From assembly GCA_030323885.1 (NCBI GenBank), contig CM059186.1:146631810-146695809 (forward strand): a DNA stretch of 64,000 bases, in the 5' to 3' direction. Below the pieces are notes generated by a model. It was not told the DNA's origin. It saw only the letters and a list, made by a program, of their open reading frames with translations, and did no database searches. This stretch comes from Branchipolynoe longqiensis (Eukaryota > Annelida > Polychaeta > Phyllodocida > Polynoidae). This document shows positions 1 through 10,800 of this stretch, one piece after another; position 1 is the first letter of the stretch, and each line of letters opens with the position of its first letter. Position numbers and translations under genes: made by a program.

Positions 1-94
1 TGACACTGACTTCTCATACGGCTCATTGCTATACACCGAGAGGCATAATCGCACCGCTATCGGCGCTATTCGTCGCTCTCGGCGTGATATATAG

Positions 95-690
95 CACCCG
101 GCCGACATGATGCGCCCCCCCCCCTCCATCCTCTCTCCACCCTCTTCCCACCCCATTTCTCCCATACCCTACCGCACCCCTCCCTTCCTCCATCCTCTCT
201 CCACCCTCTTCCCACCCCCTTTCTCCCATACCCGACCCCAACACCCCCCTTCCTTCCCCCCCCCCCCAGCACCTTTCCCAACCCGTCCCTCCCCAGACCG
301 CCCCTCCCAGTCCCACCACTCTCCTTCCCCTTCCCCTCCCCCCTCCTCTTCCTGACCTTCCCCCATCTTCCCCTCCATAGTACCTCTCTCCTCGCCCCTC
401 CCCACCCTCTTTTACTCATACCACTCCCCGCCTCCCTCCCCGCCCCTCCCTCCACCTTTCCCATCCCGTCCCTGCCCATCCCCTGCCCTTCACCTTCCCC
501 TCCCCTTCCCGACTCTTCCTCCACCTCCTTTCCTTCCGTAGCCGCACCCTCCCCTCCCCACCCATTTCCCACATACCGCCCCTACTCCATTCCCACCCCT
601 CCCCGCCTCATCCCTCTTCTCTCCCCCTCTCCACCTCTCCGCCCCCTCCCTCTCCTCTTCTCACCGCCTCGTCCAGCCCTCCCGACCAAA
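95..690. repeat. C-rich polypyrimidine tract
   Basis: About 600 bp of almost uninterrupted C/T with CCCTCC, CCCATAC and CCTCTTCC words and loose internal repetition: a segment with 'cctccatcctctctccaccctcttcccaccc' character occurs twice near 120 and 186. Open reading frames here are low-complexity artefacts rich in Pro/Ser or Gly/Arg. The purine complement could form triplex or G-quadruplex structure. No gene is visible. Confidence 0.85.
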
Positions 691-1037
691 CGGGATGGCT
701 GAATGAGTTGAGCGTCCATATCCTCTTGTTGGTAGGTCGTGGGGATTCGAACCCGCAGGTTCGAACCCTGGTCGAGTCAAACCAATTACTTTAAATGTAA
801 TACCCATGGCTCCCTAGCCAGGCGCTCGGCATTATTAGGATAAGGCAAGGACTGGTTGGCTCAGTGTCAGGATAATATGACTGAGTGGGATATCAGGTCA
901 CAGTGTTGGCGGCCTGTTCTCCCAGTGGGGCAGCATTATAAAGTCGCCATGAGTGTGCGGTGTCGCAAGTCGGTATCCATCCTAATCTAACCTTAGATGT
1001 TGCCAGGACATAAATCTCCAACAACCAACCAACAGCC
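691..1037 (+). mobile_element. SINE-B copy, tRNA-derived, near full length
   Basis: The head is tRNA-like: an A-box-like segment GGCTGAATGAGTTGAGCG is followed by a B-box-like GGATTCGAACCC near 750. The body (AGGACTGGTTGGCTCAGTGTC and so on) is shared with more than a dozen copies in the window. The 3' end carries GTCCTgatatgacc...CAGGAC-type pairing and a CAAC-rich tail. This is one of the best full-length references for the family. It is a Pol III retroposon, not a functional tRNA. Confidence 0.85.
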
Positions 1038-1284
1038 CATTCGTTGCATTGTGGTGGCCCGAAAGGCCCAGGACACAATACAAATAGGGCACAAGTGATG
1101 CCTAAAGACAAGCACCTCACCTCTCCCACCCACCCTTAACCCCACATGATCACCCAATCTCAGGATACATGGTGTTCGGGGAATTGGATTATTATGGATA
1201 GGATATGTTGGTAGTGGATACGGGAAGACAAATAACGTAGACGATGTGTGTGGAACAATGAAGGAGGAGGAGTGAGTAAATGAG

Positions 1285-2645
1285 TCCGCTATTGGGGGCA
1301 GTGCCCGGCATGGTGAGGGTGCTGTGCCCGGCATGGTGAGGGGGCAGTGCCCAGTATGGTGAGGGGCAGTGCATTATATGATGAGGGGCAGTGCCTGGTA
1401 TTGTGAGGGGCCAGTGCCTGGTATAGTGAGGCGCAGTGCATGATATGGTGAGGGGGCAGTGCCCGGTATGGTGAGTGGGCAGTGCCCGGTATAGTGTGGG
1501 GCAATGCATGATATGGTGAGGGGCAGTGCCCGGTATGGTGAGGGGCAGTGCCCAGGATGGTGAGGGTGAAGTGCCCGGTATGGTCAGGGGGCAGTCCCCG
1601 GTATGGTGAAGGGCAGTTCATGATATGGTGAGGGGGCAGTGCCCCCGTATAGTGAGGGGGAAGTGCCCAGTATCATGATGGGGCAGTGCCCGGTATGGTG
1701 AGGGGGCATTTCCCGGTATGGTGAGGGGGCAGTGCCCGATATGGTGCGGAGCAGTGCCCGGTACATTGAGGGGGCAGTGCCGGTATAGTGATGGGGCAGT
1801 GCCCGGTATGGTGAGGGGACAGTGCATGGTATGGTGAGGGGCAGTGCCCGATATGGTGAGGGGTCAGTTCCCGGTATGGGGAGTGGGCAGTGCCCGGTAT
1901 AGTGAGGGGCAGTGCATGATACGGTGAGGGACAGTGCCCAGTATGGTAAGGGGCAGTGCCCGGCATGGTGAGGGTGAAGTGCCCGGTATGGTGAGGGGGC
2001 AGTCCCCAGTATGGTGAGAGGGCAGTGCTTGTATGGTGAGGGGCAGTTCATGATATGGCGAGGGGGCAGTGCCCCTGTATAGTGAGGGGGAAGTGCCCAG
2101 TATCGTGATGGGGCAGTGCCCGGTATGGTGAGGGGGCAGTCCCCAGTATGATATGGGGCAGTGCGTGGTATGGTGAGGGGGCATTTCCCTGTATGGTGAG
2201 GGGGAAATGCCCGATACGGTGTGGGGCAGTGCCCGGTACATTGAGGGTCAGTGCCGGTATAGTGATGGGGCAGTGCCCGGTATGGTGAGGGGACAGTGCC
2301 TGGTATGGTGAGGGGCAGTGCCCGATATGGTGAGGGGCAGTGCCTGATATGGTGAGGGGCAGTGCCTGGTATGGTGAGGGGGCAGTGACTGGCATGGTGA
2401 GGGGGCAGTGCCCAGTATGGTGAGGGGGAAGTGCCCGGCATGGTGAGGGGACAGTGCGCGGTATGGTGAGGGGGAAGTGCCTGGTATGGTAAGGGGCAGT
2501 GCTGGCAGGGTGAGGGGGAAGTGCCCGGTATGGTGAGGGGCAGTGCCTGGTATGGTGAGGGGAAGTGCCCGGTATGGTGAGGGGCAGTGCCCACTAGGGT
2601 GAGGGGCAGTTCCCGGTATGGTGAGGGGCAGTGCCCGCTAGGGTT
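1285..2645. repeat. 22-23 bp G-rich minisatellite with higher-order repeats
   Basis: Roughly 60 units close to GGGGCAGTGCCCGGTATGGTGA, varying by one or two G residues. Diverged runs of units recur in the same order: the block near 1618-1690 returns near 2045-2125, and the block near 1745-1820 returns near 2215-2300. This indicates segmental duplication inside the array. Long minus-strand ORFs translating to a degenerate Pro/His/Thr repeat are by-products of the unit. Confidence 0.92.
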
Positions 2646-2848
2646 AGGCGGCACACCAATGGGGGAATACCCCCCTGGTGTGGTGGCGGAAAGCTGTCAG
2701 TCCTAAGCGATCTCTCTGATCCGTGCCAGGGATTTAGGCCCGATGCATTGTTCATGTCCTCCATAGTTTCTAAATCCGGTGTGGTTTGTTGCACTGTCAG
2801 AACGTTGTCTGCCACCAGGACCTGCGTCTTGTAACTCCTGACAGGTTG

Positions 2849-3385
2849 TGTGACATGCGCACAACACCACACAAGACCGCATAGCACCACACAAGACCGT
2901 ACACCACCACACAACACCACAACACACAACACACAACACTGCTCAACACCACACAACACCATACACCACCGCACAACACCACACAACACTGCAAACACCA
3001 CACAACACCACACAACACCACACAACACCACCCAACCCCACACAACACCACACAACCCCACACAACACCACACAACACCACACAACACCACACAACACCA
3101 CACAACACCACACAACACCACACAACACCACACAACACCACACAACACCACACAACACCACACAACACCACACAACACCACACAACCCCACACAACCCCA
3201 CACAACACCACACAACACCACACAACACCACACAACACCACACAACACCACACAACACCACACAACACCACACAACACCACACAACACCACACAACACCA
3301 CACAACACCACACAACACCACACAACACCACACAACACCACACAACACCACACAACACCACACAACACCACACAACACCACACAA
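2849..3385. repeat. (CACAACACCA)n 10 bp tandem array
   Basis: About 50 tandem units of CACAACACCA. The array is almost perfect from 3000 on, with occasional CACAACCCCA variants, and more degenerate on the left (2849-2990). All six frames are open or nearly so, giving His/Thr/Gln-rich or Cys/Val-rich pseudo-proteins that are not genes. It ends about 370 bp before the probable first receptor splice acceptor. Confidence 0.95.
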
Positions 3386-3735
3386 TCTAATGTCAATGTA
3401 CTATCAGTGAATATATTGCTGACAATTTAAATTTCCTGTACCATCAGTACATGTATTAATCACTGCCACAATCTAATTCGCCCCTTAACACAGGCAGGTG
3501 TCATAATCATTGTCCGTGAGTATCAGATTGGACTGTACTGAGAGGCAATGCCCTGTCGGTGGAATAATAATTCATGCCGCGATATCTCTACTCTGCACAC
3601 CTCACACAGGCTTTTCACGTCATCCAAACGCCACAGTTGCCGCCCCCCTCTTAATTACTTGCTGTTGATTGATCGGACAAGTGTTTCATCACTGAACTAA
3701 CGAAGCACCCTTTTTTTCAAAACCAATCTCACTCT

Positions 3736-3757
3736 CTCTCTCCATCTTCCATTACAG
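3736..3757 (+). promoter_or_regulatory. Candidate 3' splice site in the receptor 5' UTR
   Basis: A CT-rich tract (ctctctctctccatcttcc) leads into ATTACAG ending at 3757, a textbook polypyrimidine tract plus AG acceptor. It lies about 150 bp before the receptor ATG. Inference: the mRNA has at least one upstream non-coding exon outside what can be recognised here, and the coding exon starts at about 3758. RNA evidence would be needed to confirm it. Confidence 0.5.
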
Positions 3758-3801
3758 ATCCACACACCGGCGCAGTCCTCACGCGCCCACCACCTCCTAC
3801 G

Positions 3802-3879
3802 ATGCCTCATCTGCGGTTAGCTCCTGTCCGGGCAGCAGTCGCCGGTTCCAGCCGCGTGATTAGCGCATGCGCCACCTGA
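3802..3879 (+). CDS. Upstream ORF, 25 codons, ahead of the receptor
   Basis: An ATG at 3802 opens a 25-codon frame ending in TGA at 3879, 31 nt before the main ATG at 3911 and out of frame with it. If the mRNA begins at or before the candidate acceptor at 3757, this uORF is in the leader and could dampen receptor translation. It has no recognisable product and may simply be chance in a GC-rich leader. Confidence 0.3.
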   Translation: MPHLRLAPVRAAVAGSSRVISACAT

Positions 3880-3910
3880 CGACGGCGCCGCCAAGTTCCA
3901 GTGCCTCAGG

Positions 3911-6900
3911 ATGACGTTAGCAGCGAAAGCCCAGCGCATGCCCAGACTAGTCGCCGCGGCGCAGATTGCGTCCCTGGCGCTGGCTCTGGCGCTGGTGCCG
4001 ACAACGCGCAGCAGCTCCGCCATTTTCGAGGGTACCGGAAGTGAAGCAGCAGCTGCGTCGCCGCCGCCGGCCACGGTGGCGGCGGTGGCTACTTCCTCGA
4101 CTGACAGCGCCATCAACTCGGCGTCGACCTCGACATTGACCTTGGCCCCGCCCTCGATGTCATCGTCCCCATCCGCCGGGCTCCACCCGACCGAGGGCCA
4201 GGAGTCGCCGGGATGCCCCGACGGGTGCGCTTGCCACTACTCCGGCTCACACGTCATGGCCGAGGCATTCGATATTTCCTGCACCGGGGACTTCTTGAAC
4301 AGCGACGGCGATGTCGGTGGTGGTAACCACGCCGTCCCTGCCGACGCATCCAACATCACCTCGCTGCGCCTGCGCGCCGTCAGCGCGCCGGCCGTCCGCC
4401 CACTGCTGCCGGGCTTCACACGGCTCCGGCGTCTGGTTTGGGCCGACAGCGGCCTGCGCCGCGTCCCGCTAATGTCGCTCCGGTGCAACCGGACGCTAAC
4501 AACGCTGGACCTGTCCGGGAACGCCATCGGCGATGTGTTCAGCGACCTGCTGTCGCGCCTACCGCGACTCACCCGGCTCGTCGTCAGCCGCAACAACGTG
4601 TTGGTACTCAACCAGCCCGTCCTCAGAGGCGGTGGTGGCGAGCTCCTGCGGCTGCCACTGCTTGTGCTGGACCTGAGCCAGAACTTGCTCCGCGAGCTGG
4701 CGACCGGACTCCTCGGTTCGCTGGTGCCCGGCCTGACTCACCTCAACGTCTCACGTAATGCCCTGCGGGTCATCCGAGGCGACAGGGCCTTACTCGAGGC
4801 ACTCCCTCATATGGAAACCCTGGACATGAGTCATAACCGCTTAGTCAGTTTGGCAGGAGTTTTCCGCGTCATTGACCCGTCACTGCAGCAGAGAGGCGCG
4901 GGTGTTGATGCTGGTACTAGTGCTGGTGCTGGTGTTGGTGCTAGTGTTGGTGTTGATGCTCGTGCTGGTGCTAGTGTTGGTGTTGGTGATGGTTTTGTTG
5001 CTGGTGTTGGTGCTGCTGTCGATGTTGATACTGGTGATATCGGTGGTGGTGTTGGTGGTGTGGGTGCTGGTGTTGATGCTGGTGGTATCGGTGTTGATGC
5101 TGGTGGTATCCGTGCTGGTGCTGGTGTTGGTGGTATCAGTGCTGGTGTTGCTGCTGGTGCCGATGCTGCTGGTGTCAGTGCTGCTTTTCCTGTTAGTCCT
5201 GGGGTTGGCTCAGTGCTGAGAAGTCTAAACCTATCGCATAACTCTCTACAGCGAATAGAGGTCGGCGCTTTCGTGACACTCGCTCACTTGGAAGAGCTAG
5301 ACCTCTCCCACAACCAGCTCACCTTCCTCGCCGCCGGCGTCTTCGCCACGACGACCGGGCACCGCAAGCTGCGCCGGCTCTACCTCAGTTGGAACCGGCT
5401 GCTGGGATTCGGCAACGGCGCGTTGACTGGCCTCTCGGGGCTGCACACGCTGCGGCTCGACCACAACCAGCTGACCCAGGTGGAAGCCGCCTACTTCCGG
5501 CGCTCCGTGCCCGACACCAGCCCCGGCTGGGACGTGGACGCGGGTGGCAACCTGATCACGGACCCGGCCGAGATGAACGAGACCCGGGTGTGGCTGCGAC
5601 TGCATGCCGTCGACCTCAGCCATAACAACATCACCGACATCGCGCCTTCCATCTTCCACTCGACGCTGGCACTCGTGCGTCACATCGATTTGGCTTTCAA
5701 CCGCATCACGTGCCTGCCGCGCTACGGCGTCGAGACCCTGACTGAGCTAGAAAGCATCGACGTCAGCCACAACCACCTGCAGTGGTTGGACATTGGCACC
5801 TTCAAGAATGCCCGTCTGCGCACTATCAATCTCTCGCACAACCATCTCGTGAAGCTCATCAGCATGGCGTTTCTATACCTGCCGGCCGTCGAACACGTCG
5901 ACCTCAGCAACAACCAGCTCGACTACATCTACAAGTATGCCTTCTACAAGACGTGTGCTTTCAACCAGCGGCTTGACATCTATCTCCAGCACAACGAGCT
6001 CATCACCGACGCTCTCTGGAAGGTCATCTCCAGTTTCCGGCACCTGCAAGGCAGCGCGTGCATGGTGAGTCTGTACATGCAGAACAACTCAATTAGCTAC
6101 ATCCTCGGCGCAGGCGCAAGCGAGTCGTACAGACGCCACCTGGTGGCCGGAGACTTCCGCTATTTCAGCATCTGGGACCATATAAACCTGTACGTGTCCA
6201 GTAATGAGGTCATGTGCGATTGCTCAATGTACCGGGAGCTTATGCTTCTGGAGGCAGTCAGGAACACTTTCAGCGCAAACTTCACGCGTCCGGACCACCT
6301 GCTCTTCTGGCATGACCTGGTTTGCCACAGCCCGCCGCGACTTGCCCAGCGGCGAGTTGCCGATGTGCTGCAATACATGCAGTGCCCGCTCACCAAGGGC
6401 TGCCCCAACCGGTGCGCCTGTCTCTTCCAGCCGCTGCATGGCATCATTGAGGTAGACTGCGCCGGCCGCAACCTGACGCAGTTCCCGGGCGAGCTGCCGA
6501 CCGGCCGGAAGGAGCTGCACCTACGGGGGAACCGGCTCGGAGTTCTGCGGGGCGACATTAATCTCACCGAGGTGACCTACATCGACCTGACCTTCAACAA
6601 CCTGCGCTACATCGACCAGCAGGCATGGGAGTTGCTGCTGCTGGTTCCCGTCCTGCTACTCAGCGACAACGCGCTGGAAACGCTGCCATGGTCCGATCAG
6701 AACTTGTCGGTTACGCTCAATTTGACACTTTCTAACAATGCCTTCCAGTGCACCTGCGATAACATCCTCTTCCGAGACTGGCTGGTGGAGCACACCGATA
6801 AAGTCTACGACGCCTTCAATGTGTCCTGTGCCAACGGCCACCTGAAGGGACTGGCGCTTCTCGACGTGGATGATGCTGACTTCGAGTGCTACCCGGAAGA

Positions 6901-7555
6901 AGGTCTGCGGACCGGTGTTCCGCTCAGCCTATTCGTGCTGATCCTCTCCGTAATGCTCCTTGGCGGGGTCCTGCTGGGCTCCTTAGTCTACCACTACAGA
7001 CTCTACGTGAAGCTGTTCTGCGTGCAGCGGTGGCCCTGGCGACGCTACCCCGGCGACGACCCGGATAACAAGACTGACGTCTTCGTCTGTTACTCCTTCG
7101 GGGACAGCAAGTGGGTGAACCGACAGCTGGTGCCGCGACTGCTCAGCCACTTCCCACCATACAGCGTCCTTCTTCAGCACCGTGACACCAAACCCGGAGC
7201 TCTACTGTCGCAAGACCTCATCGACAGCATCGAGTCGAGCGAAGTGACCCTGCTTGTGTTGTCCTACAAGTTCCTGCGGAACGAGTGGGCGCACGGCGAC
7301 TGCCGCCACGTCCTCCAGCAGAGCCTGCAGGATGAGGTGCAGAACGTCTACGTTGTCCTCCTTGACGACACTGTCCTCGAGGACATGGAACCGGAAGTGA
7401 CGGAGTGCGTGCGCATGCAGCACTGCTTCAGCGTGTGTGAGGACTGGTTCTGGGAGCGGCTGTTCCACATGATGCCACCGCCTCACACCGCCCTACGGCG
7501 GCGGGACGAAGAGCAGCAGCTCAAGGCCGAGTTGCAGTCATGTGTCAAATATTGA
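3911..7555 (+). CDS. Toll-like receptor, multiple-cysteine-cluster type, single coding exon
   Basis: A 1214-residue type I membrane receptor. A hydrophobic signal peptide (about 11-30) is followed by a Ser/Thr/Ala-rich stretch and a first cysteine cluster (CPDGCAC, about 102). LRRs then run on both sides of a Gly/Val/Ala insert (about 329-433). Next come a first LRR C-cap (CDCS, about 768), a second LRR N-cap (CPNRCAC, about 831), a few LRRs, and a second C-cap (CTCD, about 947). One membrane segment (about 1002-1026) leads to a TIR domain (about 1055-1190) with box 1 DVFVCYS, BB-loop RDTKPG and box 3 FW. Two C-caps with an internal N-cap define the mcc Toll class, typical of protostomes and also found in other animals. 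By family knowledge it dimerises on ligand and signals through TIR adaptors in immunity or development; which one cannot be told. The ATG at 3911 has a purine at -3 and sits directly ahead of the signal peptide. No frameshift is seen. Confidence 0.95.
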   Translation: MTLAAKAQRMPRLVAAAQIASLALALALVPTTRSSSAIFEGTGSEAAAASPPPATVAAVATSSTDSAINSASTSTLTLAPPSMSSSPSAGLHPTEGQESPGCPDGCACHYSGSHVMAEAFDISCTGDFLNSDGDVGGGNHAVPADASNITSLRLRAVSAPAVRPLLPGFTRLRRLVWADSGLRRVPLMSLRCNRTLTTLDLSGNAIGDVFSDLLSRLPRLTRLVVSRNNVLVLNQPVLRGGGGELLRLPLLVLDLSQNLLRELATGLLGSLVPGLTHLNVSRNALRVIRGDRALLEALPHMETLDMSHNRLVSLAGVFRVIDPSLQQRGAGVDAGTSAGAGVGASVGVDARAGASVGVGDGFVAGVGAAVDVDTGDIGGGVGGVGAGVDAGGIGVDAGGIRAGAGVGGISAGVAAGADAAGVSAAFPVSPGVGSVLRSLNLSHNSLQRIEVGAFVTLAHLEELDLSHNQLTFLAAGVFATTTGHRKLRRLYLSWNRLLGFGNGALTGLSGLHTLRLDHNQLTQVEAAYFRRSVPDTSPGWDVDAGGNLITDPAEMNETRVWLRLHAVDLSHNNITDIAPSIFHSTLALVRHIDLAFNRITCLPRYGVETLTELESIDVSHNHLQWLDIGTFKNARLRTINLSHNHLVKLISMAFLYLPAVEHVDLSNNQLDYIYKYAFYKTCAFNQRLDIYLQHNELITDALWKVISSFRHLQGSACMVSLYMQNNSISYILGAGASESYRRHLVAGDFRYFSIWDHINLYVSSNEVMCDCSMYRELMLLEAVRNTFSANFTRPDHLLFWHDLVCHSPPRLAQRRVADVLQYMQCPLTKGCPNRCACLFQPLHGIIEVDCAGRNLTQFPGELPTGRKELHLRGNRLGVLRGDINLTEVTYIDLTFNNLRYIDQQAWELLLLVPVLLLSDNALETLPWSDQNLSVTLNLTLSNNAFQCTCDNILFRDWLVEHTDKVYDAFNVSCANGHLKGLALLDVDDADFECYPEEGLRTGVPLSLFVLILSVMLLGGVLLGSLVYHYRLYVKLFCVQRWPWRRYPGDDPDNKTDVFVCYSFGDSKWVNRQLVPRLLSHFPPYSVLLQHRDTKPGALLSQDLIDSIESSEVTLLVLSYKFLRNEWAHGDCRHVLQQSLQDEVQNVYVVLLDDTVLEDMEPEVTECVRMQHCFSVCEDWFWERLFHMMPPPHTALRRRDEEQQLKAELQSCVKY
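4893..5212 (+). repeat. In-frame coding minisatellite inside the Toll ectodomain
   Basis: About 105 codons made mostly of GGT, GTT, GCT and GAT, with (GGTGTT)-like and (GATGCTGGTGGTATC)-like units. It encodes a Gly/Val/Ala/Asp-rich, cysteine-free linker (residues about 329-433) between two LRR blocks. Codons end almost always in T, whereas flanking LRR codons end mostly in C or G. This suggests recent tandem expansion. Its length is exactly in frame, so the receptor remains open. Confidence 0.9.
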
Positions 7556-7985
7556 ATATTGAACCAGTATTTTCCCATTTCTAAAAAAGAAAGAACCCGC
7601 TGAGAGGACTCAAACTGACCTAAAAAATGCTAATGCCCAGGCGGAGACTAGCCAATATTATAATAGTTGGCGATGGGGGGATGGGGAGGGGGGCCTGGGT
7701 ATCGTTTTTATTGGTGATCGCGACTAATGCCAACATCCTTCTTACTGGGTGTTTCCCCTGGCAAATTGTCAGTTGATATTTGTGATATTTTTTGTATTTG
7801 AGATTTATGGAGGTGGGTTTCTACTACTACTACCCACTTCACACCAAAATAAACCAAAATAAACCCAAATAACCGCAAATAACAAAATAAGATATTTAAA
7901 CAAAATTGAAAAAAGAAAAAGAATAAAACATTAATGCAGCAAGAAGAGCCACAAGGGCACACCGTTTTACCAAATAAAATCATGT
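7556..7985 (+). terminator. Receptor 3' flank with candidate poly(A) signals
   Basis: The sequence turns AT-rich straight after the receptor stop. AATAAA hexamers occur at 7848, 7858, 7922 and 7973. Any of these could end the receptor mRNA with a 3' UTR of 300-430 nt. A G-rich patch (7673-7697) lies upstream. No ORF of note is present. Which signal is used cannot be told from sequence alone. Confidence 0.35.
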
Positions 7986-7990
7986 ACAAT

Positions 7991-8728
7991 TTAAATCAGC
8001 ATAGTCCGATTAAAGCATCTAATATTCAAAAGCCAAAACACTTGCCTATTGTTTGATCCTATATATCCATCCTTGATACTGGTGAACTTATTAAGAATTC
8101 ATTGCTGCATAGAAAGGTGCACTAATCCAATTTAATAGAACATGTTACTGCTGAAGGCTAATGGTGACATACATCTTTTTCTCTTGAAGATGTATACTGC
8201 CTATCATGGATAAGTCTGAACAGACTTGTTTTCACCATTAGACAGTTTGTCGATAGAAAGCCCGAGCCTACACTTTTACCGACCCAATGGATTTAACTTC
8301 CCACACCACATGGACATGGTATGAGAGCAACCAGCCTTTGAAGATGCTGTAAGTTATACACAGCGGTGGGAATCCAAATTGGCAGAGGTTGGAAGGGAGG
8401 GGGCATGGGGAATCGAACCACCGACCTTCAGATTAGGAGTCCGACCTAGAAAAAAGTCAGACACTCTAACCATTCTGCCACAGAGAACACAATACTAAAT
8501 TGGCATGTTATCACCTGACTGCCACGCTAAGGCGTCGAGACCCTTGACCTTTTGTGTTGTTGGTAAAACAGCTTACTCATCAGAATGTATATTTTTCAGC
8601 GCCGATCAAATATCTCCAAAGTTGGCAATTAAAATTAAAAGTTCCTTCGAGTTAGAGTAAGGTGGGTTATAATGATTAAGCTAATATTTATTGTGTCAGA
8701 AAATGGCAGATGCTCAAAGCATTTTCAC
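7991..8728. mobile_element. MITE-T copy interrupted by a SINE-A
   Basis: It begins TTTAAATCAGCATAGTCCGA, the family's terminal repeat (best seen at 56876-57231). It continues with the shared phrases 'gatactggtgaacttattaa' and 'gttactgctgaagg'. A minus-strand SINE-A occupies 8185-8490. The right end is degraded near 'atggcagatgctcaaagc', without a clear terminal repeat. Non-autonomous and non-coding. Confidence 0.6.
8185..8490 (-). mobile_element. SINE-A copy 1
   Basis: Read on the minus strand, a tRNA-like head (A box around GGCAGAATGGTTAGAGTG, B box GGTTCGATTCC) is followed by the family body. The 3' tail carries the hairpin AAGTCTGAACAGACTT (8212-8227) and CAGTATACATCTTCAAG. It is inserted into a MITE-T copy. 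Six copies of this family occur in the window. Confidence 0.85.
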
Positions 8729-8740
8729 ACAAAACGATGA

Positions 8741-9882
8741 CAATAATGAAACTTGTTGTGTGTGCATAAAGCACTATAAAGCACTGATTGAATATATAGT
8801 AGTACCTGTCCTTAGCGACCCCTGTTAACGTTGAACCCCTGCCACGCACAAACTGTTATTTGTACTATTCGACTGGCCCTCTGATCACAAGACATCTGCT
8901 CTGTCAGGACAACATTGGTCTGGGTGCAGAGTTGTCCTTTCACGTAATTCATATTTTAATCGGAACCCACATCTGACAACGACTGACCGTCGCGATCACC
9001 GATCAATGACACCCAATACCCTAATATCGGCTAGTGTCCGCTTGCCTTTCCAGTGGTCTAAATTGATTTAGAAGGTTGTACTAATGAAATGCATATCTGA
9101 TATAAAAAATGTCTCTGCCATGAACAACACTATATATACACTCAGGTAATCCAGCCGATATAGAACTGAAGGGACCAAGCTAGGTGTAGGGTTGTTGTTG
9201 TTGTTGTCCTTATTTCTTTTTATCGCGCGTTCCATACATATTACAATGTGTTAATTGTCCAAACAAAAAGAAGCCATATATAAAAACCACCAAAAAAAGC
9301 CAACAACTTATTCAGTGCCGCATTATTCAAATAATTTACTACTCACCTGCGTAAAGTTAAGATGTGAAGTATTTAGTTAGATTTGTCATTGTTGCTGATA
9401 CCCGACAAAGTCATCATATTTAGGCCAAATACATTTGTTGTAAAGTTGGTGATCGTCCTTTTGAACACACAAATCCGGGTCGGGCGGGCGGGTTTTATTT
9501 TCTTTTAATTTGTATATCAGTATATCATACAGTTCTAGAAGTTTCAATTTTGGAAGTCAAATATTTTAAGTAACAATACCAATCCTCTTTTTCCGCAGTG
9601 TTTTCAATTATCCCACAGAAAATACAGATTCATTCATATCCTGCTGAGTAATATGTCGATTCTATGCTAGCCCGGCACATTGTTAAGACCGCAGAGTTAT
9701 GGCAGATCATTTTTACAAATTCAACAAATTCAAAATAAGGGGCGGGCGATTTATCAGGCATGGGCGGGATGGGGTAGGGGGGACGATCACCAATTTCCTT
9801 TGTATTTGGTCTTAGGTGGCATTACCTTTCATCACGAAAAGACGATGACACACTGCCAGTTTCCAAGTGTCAGTGTCGCTTA

Positions 9883-9884
<2 letters not shown>
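8741..9884. other. AT-rich intergenic stretch, no gene seen
   Basis: No ORF or RNA gene is supported. It contains a (GTT)n run near 9190-9205 and a poly-purine patch near 9300. A short G/C-rich 'gggcgggcgggcggg' element lies near 9480. Confidence 0.6.
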
Positions 9885-9944
<60 letters not shown>

Positions 9945-9945
9945 T
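9885..9945. repeat. (TA)n microsatellite
   Basis: About 60 bp of alternating T and A with one phase slip at 9923. Between it and the next AT block (9946-10377) the sequence is non-coding and holds two C-homopolymers (about 10180 and 10210). Confidence 0.95.
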
Positions 9946-10377
9946 TGAATGGAAATCTGATGCCGTCCCTGGGACGCTCCTTCATGTGGCAACACACCCC
10001 ATCGTGTACAGGCGTGTGACGTTTAGTCACCACACTCTGCTGCATTGTCCACATTTTCTTTCTAATCAAATCAGGAGGGGCAGGCCTAAAGTACGTCACT
10101 TTCACGCCCGACACCTCATTACTGGTCACTTAGTGTGATCATTCCCAACCTTCTCCATAACTATCTCCCATTTGAGATCCCCCCCCCCCCCACATCCTCC
10201 TCGTCATCCCCCCCCCCCCCCACACACACACGGCTATCCATCTAACCTTTAATGCCAGCCTCCCCCCCCTCTCTACTGACCCCCCCTCTCTATTCTTCAG
10301 GAGGGATGAAACAGCAGAACGTAAGCGTATGTACCGTATCCATATTTCACCACAGTTAGAACCTATGTGTATGATGA

Positions 10378-10388
10378 AATATATATAT

Positions 10389-10419
<31 letters not shown>

Positions 10420-10800
10420 TCACTTTGCTCAAGAGGGGAAGTGTTTTTGCTAAATGTGTATGTAAATATATATATAATTTATATATATATTTATATATAT
10501 GTATAATTTACATCTATAATTTACATCTATAATTTATATATAATCTGTATATACACCCTGAGCTTGTGAGTTTATATAGTAGTATACATACATATATAAT
10601 TAATATATATTATATGTATATATTATATATATAACTTATATACAATTTATATACAATTTATGTATAATTTATATATAATTTATATATAATTTATATATAA
10701 TTTATATATATGATTCATATATACTTTTTAAATATATTTTATATATATAATTTATATATGTATATAATTTATATAATTTATATATGCATTCTGAGCTTGT
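10378..10800. repeat. AT-rich tandem region (TATATAATT-type)
   Basis: It opens with a (TA)n run at 10378-10420. From about 10460 it is a degenerate tandem of TATATAATTTA-like words. The phrase 'gagcttgtgRgttta' occurs at about 10560 and again at about 10791, suggesting a ~230 bp duplicated segment. Non-coding. Confidence 0.8.

Noticed and set aside
691..780. Possible tRNA genes at SINE heads
   Set aside because: A and B boxes are present but the cloverleaf is incomplete, and each head is fused to a repeated SINE body.
1584..2654. 356-codon Pro/His/Thr-rich ORF
   Set aside because: By-product of the 22-23 bp minisatellite; the phrase changes frame with each indel in the unit.
2594..3410. Cys/Val/Gly and His/Thr ORFs of up to 263 codons
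   Set aside because: They arise from the (CACAACACCA)n array; both strands and several frames are open together.
4872..5219. 115-codon Leu/Val-rich plus frame overlapping the receptor
   Set aside because: Out-of-frame reading of the coding minisatellite.
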